The position numbers and the translations under genes are program-made. A DNA stretch of 11,863 nt from DATFMH01 sp035267045 (GTDB taxonomy: Bacteria > Bacteroidota > Rhodothermia > Balneolales > DATFMH01), in contig DATFMH010000038.1 of assembly GCA_035267045.1 (NCBI GenBank), positions 1 through 11,863 on the forward strand, read 5' to 3'. This document shows, piece after piece, positions 6,578 to 11,863 of the stretch. The notes under the pieces are model-generated. The model saw nothing but the letters and a program-made list of their open reading frames with translations. It was not told the origin of the DNA and searched no databases. The first letter of the stretch is position 1. Each line of letters opens with the position of its first letter.

Positions 6578-7246
6578 ATGTCATTAACTAATAGAAAAAA
6601 GCCGAAGTCTGACTTGCGAAATTATTATAACCTCTATCTCGAAGCAGGTTTAGTTATCGCATTAGTGCTTCTTTTGGTGATTTTTAATGTTCCGTTCAAT
6701 CCTAAAAACAACGAAAATTTTTCGGAATCAAAACAGGAAACGGTCAAGATGAAGCAGGTTGTTCAAACTCATCAACATAAAACACCGCCACCTCCTCCAA
6801 CTCCGCAAACACCGGTGGCCGTACCTAATGACCAGGTGATTAATGATAATCCTATTAACATGAACGCTGAACTGGATCTCAATGCTCCACTAAAAACACC
6901 GCCACCTCCTCCTAAAAAGAAAAAGAAAAAGGATAACAGCAATCACGTATTTGTTGTTGTGGAACACATGCCTAAACTCATTGGCGGCCTTAAAGCACTT
7001 CAGCAAAAAATCCATTATCCGGAATTGGCACGAAAGGCCGGAATTGAAGGCCGTGTTTATGTCCAGTTTGTAGTGGATAAACATGGTAATGTACAGAATG
7101 CGCACGTTGTCCGCGGTATCGGCGGTGGATGTGATAAAGAAGCATTACGTGTTGTAAAGCAAGCCAAATTTAAACCAGGCATGCAACGCGGCAGACCTGT
7201 GAAAGTTCAATACAGTTTACCTATTGTATTCAAGCTCCAGGACTAA
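6578..7246 (+). CDS. TonB family protein (energy transducer), second of a pair
   Basis: Paralogue of the gene at 5548-6216, exactly 222 residues long and alignable end to end without gaps. The last 99 residues differ at only 14 positions by hand count. The membrane anchor (about 22-38) and the linker differ more. The second proline run is PPPPP followed by KKKKKKD (108-119) instead of a longer proline run followed by KEEKK, giving a more basic linker. C-terminal TonB-domain hallmarks (HYPELARKAGIEGRVYVQF, FKPGMQRGRPVKV, SLPIVFKL) are intact. Role as for the first copy: coupling inner-membrane energy to outer-membrane transport. It has its own promoter region and terminator, so the pair can be expressed differently. 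Both reading frames are full length and look functional. Confidence 0.93.
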   Translation: MSLTNRKKPKSDLRNYYNLYLEAGLVIALVLLLVIFNVPFNPKNNENFSESKQETVKMKQVVQTHQHKTPPPPPTPQTPVAVPNDQVINDNPINMNAELDLNAPLKTPPPPPKKKKKKDNSNHVFVVVEHMPKLIGGLKALQQKIHYPELARKAGIEGRVYVQFVVDKHGNVQNAHVVRGIGGGCDKEALRVVKQAKFKPGMQRGRPVKVQYSLPIVFKLQD

Positions 7247-7264
7247 ACACGTAATTTTAATACA

Positions 7265-7301
7265 AAAGGCTGATATCTTTTCAGATATCAGCCTTTTTTT
7301 T
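7265..7301 (+). terminator. Rho-independent terminator after second TonB gene
   Basis: A long stem (arms 7265-7278 and 7283-7296, containing GGCTGATATCT/AGATATCAGCC) closes a TTTC loop and runs into eight T. An A4 run on the 5' side could let it also work for the converging minus-strand genes. Confidence 0.93.
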
Positions 7302-7310
7302 GTGTTATCA

Positions 7311-7339
7311 AAATATATTCTCTATTAGTACATAGAGAA
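7311..7339 (-). terminator. Possible weak terminator for the DUF1844-NUDIX transcript
   Basis: TTCTCTAT (7318-7325) and ATAGAGAA (7332-7339) form an 8-bp AT-rich stem with a 6-nt loop. On minus it is followed by TATATTTTG. It lies about 60 nt past the NUDIX stop. The stem is weak, so it might only be a dyad. Confidence 0.35.
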
Positions 7340-7397
7340 ATGCACTAAGTTATTTCCTTGCTCACCTCATCCCATTCCAGGGATCATTTTTAGCTGT

Positions 7398-7832
7398 TTA
7401 TTGATCACTGAGCCCTGATTTGTACCATTTTTCAAAACTTTCCAGTACGGGCAAGAGGTTTTTAAAACCGATCATCTCTTTAGCCCGGCTTAAGGGAAAC
7501 CATGCAATTTTTTCAATTTGCTCCTCTTTCTGAGGTATAAACCGACGTTCTGAAGTATGCATGACGAACCAATGGGTGGTTTTGGCAAAGTGCACACCTT
7601 CTCTGTCATATTCGTGGTACGAATCGCTGATCTGTCTTATTATACCTGGTAGGGGAATGCCAATTTCTTCTGAAACTTCACGGGCAGCGCACATCTCCAC
7701 GGTTTCATCATCTTCTTTTTTACCTTTAGGCAGATCCCAGCAACCTCTCCGGTATATTAACAAAACCAAAGGCTCCCTGATCTCTTTTGATGATTTAAAT
7801 AGAATACCACCGGCAGCAATTATCTTTTCCAT
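7398..7832 (-). CDS. NUDIX hydrolase
   Basis: A 144-residue single-domain protein that should hydrolyse a nucleoside diphosphate linked to another group (X). The Nudix box is complete at 37-59: G-x5-E43-x7-R51-E52-V-x-E55-E56-x-G58-I, which provides the Mg-binding glutamates. The start AAGGILF and the RRGCWDLPKGK just before the box resemble diadenosine-polyphosphate hydrolase-like or (di)nucleoside polyphosphate NUDIX proteins, but the substrate cannot be assigned. Its start is 20 nt past the stop of the DUF1844 gene, so both are probably one transcript from the right. Confidence 0.93.
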   Translation of the reverse strand: MEKIIAAGGILFKSSKEIREPLVLLIYRRGCWDLPKGKKEDDETVEMCAAREVSEEIGIPLPGIIRQISDSYHEYDREGVHFAKTTHWFVMHTSERRFIPQKEEQIEKIAWFPLSRAKEMIGFKNLLPVLESFEKWYKSGLSDQ

Positions 7833-7852
7833 CTAACTTATCACTGGATGAA

Positions 7853-8233
7853 TTAGTTCTTATTTTCTTCATCGGCTTTTTTCTCACTTGTGTCCGTCTT
7901 TTGATCACTATCAGTGGTTTTTTGATTCATTTCGTCAACATAATTCAACTGAAGTGTGCTTAAAGTTTGCCGCATATAATCTTTGAGTTCATTCGGCAAA
8001 TTTCCCTCGGTAAATTTCTGAAGCATACGGAGCGTATCAATAGCATACTTAGCCGAACTAAGGTCTTTTTCTATCTTATCCGTAGCCGGATTTTTAATTT
8101 TGCCCAATCCCATCATCCCAATTTGCTGATGTTGTTGGATTAACATCATAAAGAGTAACTGATGCTGCTGTTCCTCACTTAGATTTTGGCTATCCATATT
8201 CATTGGATTGCCTTGAGATTCGCTATTCGACAT
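7853..8233 (-). CDS. DUF1844 domain protein
   Basis: A 126-residue cytoplasmic protein without signal peptide or membrane segment. The Q/M-rich start (SEEQQHQLLFMMLIQQHQQIGMMGLGKIKNP in pattern, about 19-49) followed by the dL-A-yaID-L-mL--f-eGNLp-ElkdymrqtLs-Lqlnyv pattern (57-98) matches the small DUF1844 family, whose function is unknown. The last ~25 residues are charged, Asp/Lys/Thr-rich and probably disordered. It is first in a two-gene unit with the NUDIX gene and points away from the DUF1015 gene, with 211 bp shared between them. Confidence 0.85.
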   Translation of the reverse strand: MSNSESQGNPMNMDSQNLSEEQQHQLLFMMLIQQHQQIGMMGLGKIKNPATDKIEKDLSSAKYAIDTLRMLQKFTEGNLPNELKDYMRQTLSTLQLNYVDEMNQKTTDSDQKTDTSEKKADEENKN

Positions 8234-8366
8234 ATCCTTAAAAGCTTATTTTTTACGTTTCTGTTTTGAGTAATGTGTAAAGATACAAATCATTTAGCAA
8301 ACCCGGGAAATACAAGGTTCACTCCTCTTGTCATAGTAATAACAAAATGGTACAAAGCTTATTTTT

Positions 8367-8381
8367 CGTATTTCAAATACG
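8367..8381. promoter_or_regulatory. 15-bp palindrome in the DUF1844/DUF1015 divergent region
   Basis: CGTATTT-C-AAATACG has perfect 7-bp arms around one base. It lies 63 bp before the DUF1015 start and about 135 bp before the DUF1844 start, in a divergent intergenic region, so it could bind a regulator. No good promoter match could be placed next to it. Confidence 0.3.
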
Positions 8382-8444
8382 TTTCTTATAATACAATTCT
8401 AAAAAGTATTTAAACATTATTTAAAACTATTAAAAATATTAGAA

Positions 8445-9653
8445 ATGGCGCATATTCATCCTTTTTCTGCCTGGCGGCCTGATCCGGAAAATGTCCGGCA
8501 AATAGCATGTGTCCCCTACGACGTTATTGATACTGATGAAGCAAGAAAGTTGGCAAAGGGGAAACCCGATAGTTTTCTGCATGTTATTCGTCCGGAGATT
8601 GATTTACCGGCCGACACCAATATTTATGATGATAACGTTTATGCACAAGGAGCTGAGAATCTGAACAATATGATGTCGAAAGGATTGTTGCAGCAAGAAC
8701 ATAAACCTTCCCTTTATGTTTACCGTTTAATTATGGACGGTCGGTCACAGACCGGTTTATTTACGTGTGTTTCCGTTGATGACTATGACAATAATATCAT
8801 TCTTAAACATGAGCTTACACGTCCGGATAAAGAAGACGATCGTACACGACACATACTCACACAACACGCACATGCCGAACCGGTTATGCTGACCTACCGT
8901 GGTAATGATAGTATTAATAAAATGACACAAGAGGTCATGAAGAAATCGGATCCACTCTATGATTTTACTGCCGATGACGGGGTAAAACATACGATATGGC
9001 GTGTTTCGGACCCTGAATCATTTGTCGAAGCTTTTCTTGATATTGATCATCTGTATGTAGCCGATGGCCATCACAGGTGTAAAAGTGCCTCCCGCGTGGT
9101 TGAAGAGTTACAGGGAACTGAAAAGGAACCAAACGACAAAGAATATCGTTTTTTCCCTGCCGTATTATTTCCGATGGAAGAAATGAAGATTCTTGCATAC
9201 AACCGGATCATTTATAATGTACCTGATGATATTTTGAATCAACTATCGGAAAACCTGACACTCAAAGAAGACGTTAACCCGGTACCCGGTAAAAAAGGCG
9301 ATATCAGTATCTATTATAAATCTAAATGGTATGGAATATCGCTTCCCGCTCCCGATGGAGCCAACAGCGTGGAAGAACTCGATGTCTATCGCCTCCAAAA
9401 ATACATTCTTGAGCCCGTTCTCAATATTACAGATCAACGCAGGGATAAAAATATCTCTTTTGTTGGGGGTATCAGAGGAACGGAAGAGTTGGTACGACTC
9501 GTTGATTCGGGTAAAGCACAATTAGCCATCAGCATGTATCCTACAGATATTCGTGAACTGATTGATGTATCCGATGAAGGCTTGTTAATGCCGCCTAAAT
9601 CAACATGGTTCGAGCCTAAACTCAGATCAGGACTACTTGTCCACACGTTTTAA
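8445..9653 (+). CDS. DUF1015 family protein, serine-pathway neighbour
   Basis: A 402-residue soluble protein, normal for the DUF1015 family. Landmarks: the N-terminal FSAWRPDPE and VPYDVIDTDEA patterns (7-33), the conserved KHE-TRPDKEDDRTRH (121-136), and YVADGHHRCKSA (204-215), which resembles the D/GHHR nucleotide-site motif of ParB-like proteins, including free-serine kinases. The biochemical function is not established to my knowledge. DUF1015 genes commonly accompany serC and serA in Bacteroidota and Firmicutes; here serC starts 42 nt downstream and the two likely form an operon. A role acting on serine or phosphoserine is inference only. The ATG follows an A/T-rich leader (ATTAGAA). Confidence 0.9.
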   Translation: MAHIHPFSAWRPDPENVRQIACVPYDVIDTDEARKLAKGKPDSFLHVIRPEIDLPADTNIYDDNVYAQGAENLNNMMSKGLLQQEHKPSLYVYRLIMDGRSQTGLFTCVSVDDYDNNIILKHELTRPDKEDDRTRHILTQHAHAEPVMLTYRGNDSINKMTQEVMKKSDPLYDFTADDGVKHTIWRVSDPESFVEAFLDIDHLYVADGHHRCKSASRVVEELQGTEKEPNDKEYRFFPAVLFPMEEMKILAYNRIIYNVPDDILNQLSENLTLKEDVNPVPGKKGDISIYYKSKWYGISLPAPDGANSVEELDVYRLQKYILEPVLNITDQRRDKNISFVGGIRGTEELVRLVDSGKAQLAISMYPTDIRELIDVSDEGLLMPPKSTWFEPKLRSGLLVHTF

Positions 9654-9695
9654 CAACACCAAAAATTATTCATTCAAACTTAAAAAGAAATCATT

Positions 9696-10775
9696 ATGAA
9701 TCGCGTTCACAACTTTAGTGCAGGTCCAGCCACCTTGCCATTATCAGTATTACAAAGGGCACAAGCAGAATTATTGGATTACAAAGGTAAAGGGGCTTCC
9801 ATCATGGAAATGAGTCACAGAAGCCCGGAATATACCGAGATTGATGCCCAGGCCAAAGAACGGTTAAAAAAACTTCTGGGCCTCGGTGATGATTTTGAAA
9901 TCACATTCCTCCAGGGAGGAGCCAGTACACAGTTTATGATGGTTCCCACTAATTTTTTGGGAAAAGAAGAGACTGCCGATTACATTAACACCGGTGCATG
10001 GTCGAAGAAAGCTATTAAAGAAGCTGAGTTATTTGGTAACGTGAATGTACCTTTCAGTTCTGAAGACTCAAATTTTTCACGTATACCGAAACAGTCTGAT
10101 TTGAAATTCAGTGATAATCCCAATTATGTACATTTCACTTCAAACAATACGATATTCGGTACCGAATTTTTAAAAGAACCCGATACCGACGGCGTACCAT
10201 TGGTATGCGACGCATCATCCGACTTCCTTTCTCATCCTATTGATGTTTCAAAATACGGTATGATCTATGCCGGAGCTCAGAAAAACCTTGGCCCGGCAGG
10301 GGTAACGCTGGTTGTGATCCGTAAAGAATTTCTGGATAAGGCCAGATCCGCCGGTATTCCCACCATGTTGCGATACCGGACCCATACGGAAAAAATCTTC
10401 AATACACCGCCGGTTTTTGCTGTTTACATGGTTAATTTGGTTTTGGGATGGCTTGAAGACAAGGGGGGTATTGACGCCATGTTCAACATCAATAAGGAAA
10501 AAGCGAAACTTCTATACGGTGAGATCGATAAAGACGATTTCTATAATGGAACGGCTGAAGAAGAATCCCGTTCATATATGAATGTTACATTCCGTATAGG
10601 TGATGAAGAGTTAGAGAAAAAATTCCTTGCTGAAGCAGGTAATGCTAATTTATCCGGACTCAAAGGCCACCGAAGTGTGGGCGGTATCCGTGCAAGTATT
10701 TATAATGCCTGCTCCATGGATAGCGTTAAAGCACTCGTTGATTTCATGCAAAATTTCCGTAATCAAAACGGATGA
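9696..10775 (+). CDS. serC: Phosphoserine aminotransferase
   Basis: PLP-dependent class V aminotransferase that converts 3-phosphohydroxypyruvate and glutamate to O-phosphoserine and 2-oxoglutarate, the second step of serine synthesis; it also acts in pyridoxal phosphate synthesis in some bacteria. The 359 residues match the family length. Visible: N-FSAGPATLP (6-15), substrate-binding H41-R42, the GGAST loop (74-78), W102 that stacks on PLP, D172, and the PLP lysine K196 in AQKNLGPAG. C-terminal GLKGHRSVGGIRASIYNA supplies the substrate-binding HRSVGG-R. It follows the DUF1015 gene and ends at a strong terminator. serA is not adjacent in this window. Confidence 0.97.
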   Translation: MNRVHNFSAGPATLPLSVLQRAQAELLDYKGKGASIMEMSHRSPEYTEIDAQAKERLKKLLGLGDDFEITFLQGGASTQFMMVPTNFLGKEETADYINTGAWSKKAIKEAELFGNVNVPFSSEDSNFSRIPKQSDLKFSDNPNYVHFTSNNTIFGTEFLKEPDTDGVPLVCDASSDFLSHPIDVSKYGMIYAGAQKNLGPAGVTLVVIRKEFLDKARSAGIPTMLRYRTHTEKIFNTPPVFAVYMVNLVLGWLEDKGGIDAMFNINKEKAKLLYGEIDKDDFYNGTAEEESRSYMNVTFRIGDEELEKKFLAEAGNANLSGLKGHRSVGGIRASIYNACSMDSVKALVDFMQNFRNQNG

Positions 10776-10797
10776 TCGTTGGTCACACTATAATTTC

Positions 10798-10831
10798 AAA
10801 GCCGTCCGGAAAACCGAGACGGCTTTTTTTT
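10798..10831 (+). terminator. Rho-independent terminator after serC
   Basis: AAAGCCGTCCGG (10798-10809) pairs with CCG-A-GACGGCTTT (10814-10826) around an AAAA loop with a single bulged A. Eight T follow the GGC. It lies 22 nt past the serC stop and closes the DUF1015-serC unit. Confidence 0.92.
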
Positions 10832-10847
10832 AGCGTTCAGTTATAGA

Positions 10848-10883
10848 ACGCGGACAAAACAGATAACGCAGATATACGCGGAT
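10848..10883. repeat. Short degenerate ACGCRGAT repeats
   Basis: ACGCGGA (10848-10854), ACGCAGAT (10866-10873) and ACGCGGAT (10876-10883) occur in 36 bp of non-coding DNA. I recall similar strings as scattered intergenic sequence in many unrelated bacteria, so this may be a worn copy of a dispersed repeat. Confidence 0.4.
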
Positions 10884-10930
10884 AATAAAATAAACCGCAG
10901 GGGACTCAAAAATGGGGCAGGGAGTAAAGA

Positions 10931-10957
10931 GACAATCATAATCAGCCTGGCTGATTG
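10931..10957 (-). terminator. Possible weak terminator of the rhomboid gene
   Basis: AATCAGCC-T-GGCTGATT (10940-10956) is an inverted repeat with 8-bp arms, 17 nt past the rhomboid stop on minus. It would fold with a CCAGG loop. The following minus-strand sequence (ATGATTGTCTCTTTA) is only moderately U-rich. Confidence 0.4.
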
Positions 10958-10973
10958 CCAGCGACCGTTCCTT

Positions 10974-11564
10974 TTACATAATTCCGAGTTGATGCAGAAA
11001 AATTGATAAGGATACTGGTTTAAAGATAATCGTGTAAACCAATCCTGCAATGGCCCCGGCAATATGTGCTTCATGATTTATATACCCTCTTTGCTGCTTA
11101 CTCTCATAAATACTATAGGCGATAAAAAGGATACCAAATATGAGAGCCGGAATACCTATGGGGATGAAGAACAGATACAGTTTTTCCCATGGATCAAATA
11201 ATATAAATGAAAAAATAACAGCCTCAACCGCTCCGGATGCCCCCAAACTGGCGTAAGCCGGATCATCTTTATGCTGTATTAAGCTTGGAATATTACCTAC
11301 TACCAGGGCCGTGAAATATAATCCGACAAAAATGGGTGTACCGAGCAGTTTTTCCACATACGGGCCAAAAATATAGAATGTGAACATATTAAATAACAGG
11401 TGCATAAAATCGGCATGTAGAAATCCTGATGTTATCACCTGATACCAGCGATTTTCATGTACCGTGTAATAAGGACGCAGCATTCCATCCTCAAAAAAAT
11501 GAGGAAAAACGAACCAGGCTGTCAATGAAGTTATAACTGTGGCGATAAGTATTACGTAAGCCAT
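10974..11564 (-). CDS. Rhomboid family intramembrane serine protease
   Basis: A 196-residue polytopic inner-membrane protein with about six hydrophobic segments, the compact bacterial rhomboid layout. The core motifs are complete: H50 and H55-x3-N59 (oxyanion-side region), the catalytic serine S110 in GASGA, and the catalytic histidine H167 in HEAHIAGAIAG. The family cleaves transmembrane substrates within the membrane, but the substrate here is unknown. The Trp-Arg loop of loop 1 is only partly recognisable (NRWYQVITSGFLHA, 38-51). It is transcribed alone on minus, convergent with serC. An exact -7 type box lies about 60 nt before the ATG. Confidence 0.94.
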   Translation of the reverse strand: MAYVILIATVITSLTAWFVFPHFFEDGMLRPYYTVHENRWYQVITSGFLHADFMHLLFNMFTFYIFGPYVEKLLGTPIFVGLYFTALVVGNIPSLIQHKDDPAYASLGASGAVEAVIFSFILFDPWEKLYLFFIPIGIPALIFGILFIAYSIYESKQQRGYINHEAHIAGAIAGLVYTIIFKPVSLSIFLHQLGIM

Positions 11565-11623
11565 TAAAAATATTTTATATGAAATGGGATTAATTAAAGC
11601 TCATTAGTTAGTTAATAACCGGA

Positions 11624-11631
11624 CAAACTTA
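11624..11631 (-). promoter_or_regulatory. Possible -7 box for the rhomboid gene
   Basis: On minus the box reads TAAGTTTG, an exact match to TAnnTTTG, 60 nt upstream of the start codon. No TTG stands at the usual -33 position (the nearest is about 11 nt upstream), so the call is tentative. Confidence 0.35.
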
Positions 11632-11741
11632 CAAATTTCAATCAACGAATAATAATATGTTTACTGTAACAAACGATGTGAACCCACAATTCTTGTCAAG
11701 CTTCTTCAGATAGGGTTTTGCTTACAGACCTGGATAAACTT

Positions 11742-11773
11742 TTGCAGATGACGCCCGACTCTTCGTATATTTC
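11742..11773 (+). promoter_or_regulatory. Bacteroidota-type promoter of tRNA-Thr
   Basis: A -33 TTG (11742-11744, in TTTTG) and a -7 box TATATTTC (11766-11773, one base off TAnnTTTG) are separated by 21 bp, as in Bacteroidota housekeeping-sigma promoters. Transcription would start near 11778-11780, about 10 nt before the tRNA. Confidence 0.65.
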
Positions 11774-11789
11774 AAATCTTACAAAACAA

Positions 11790-11862
11790 GCCGAAGTAGC
11801 TCAGTTGGTAGAGCAACGCTCTCGTAAAGCGTGGGTCGTCGGTTCAAGTCCGATCTTCGGCT
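11790..11862 (+). tRNA. tRNA-Thr (CGT)
   Basis: Perfect cloverleaf: acceptor GCCGAAG/CTTCGGC, D arm GCTC...GAGC, anticodon stem ACGCT/AGCGT with loop CTCGTAA, T arm GTCGG-TTCAAGT-CCGAT (one G-T pair), discriminator T at 11862. The anticodon CGT (11823-11825) reads ACG, threonine. The gene ends one base before the window edge, so whether CCA is encoded or other tRNAs follow cannot be seen. Confidence 0.95.
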
Positions 11863-11863
11863 C

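Noticed and set aside
5548..7246. One TonB copy being a pseudogene
   Set aside because: Both are uninterrupted, equal in length and keep all C-terminal domain hallmarks and terminators.
9243..9521. Minus-strand open frame in the DUF1015 gene
   Set aside because: Shadow of the real coding strand; no domain features.

Overview
The window looks like an AT-rich chromosome segment from a Bacteroidota bacterium. The TonB proteins and general gene content lean toward Balneolia/Rhodothermia-like members, though the class is only an inference. Supporting signs are the lack of clear Shine-Dalgarno sequences (starts follow A/T-rich leaders), a prolyl-tRNA synthetase of the archaeal/eukaryal type ending in Tyr, several TAnnTTTG-like -7 boxes, and a DUF1015 gene directly before serC. 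It reads as a housekeeping region. I see no phage, insertion sequence, CRISPR array or defence island.

Layout. Positions 1-487 (minus strand) hold a small tRNA-Met cluster: one intact elongator tRNA-Met(CAT), flanked by two defective copies. In both defective copies the same 10 nt of the anticodon-stem/variable region are replaced by an 18-nt palindrome, TCCCGAAAGCTTTCGGGA or a one-base variant. The intact copy, one defective copy and their terminators form a 250-bp-period tandem duplication. After an AT-rich 400-bp gap come proS (890-2359, +) and a tight three-gene run (2634-5294, +): a PAP2-like membrane protein, the bifunctional NAD(P)H-hydrate repair enzyme, and a VanZ-like membrane protein. 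Next are two paralogous TonB genes of identical length (5548-6216 and 6578-7246, +), each with its own rho-independent terminator. On the minus strand lie a DUF1844 gene and a NUDIX hydrolase gene (8233-7398). Then on + come a DUF1015 gene and serC (8445-10775), closed by a strong terminator. A rhomboid protease gene on minus (11564-10974) and a tRNA-Thr(CGT) with a good Bacteroidota-type promoter (11766-11862, +) finish the window.

How the genes fit together. proS and the tRNA genes serve translation. The Nnr enzyme repairs damaged NAD(P)H. The TonB pair would pass inner-membrane energy to outer-membrane receptors, but no exbB/exbD or receptor gene is present here. DUF1015-serC points to serine biosynthesis; serA is not next to them.

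The most unusual signal is the palindrome sitting at the same place in two of three tRNA-Met copies, with a possible half-copy overlapping the proS stop codon. This suggests a small interspersed palindromic element in this genome. I did not find convincing evidence for a wholly new multi-gene system.
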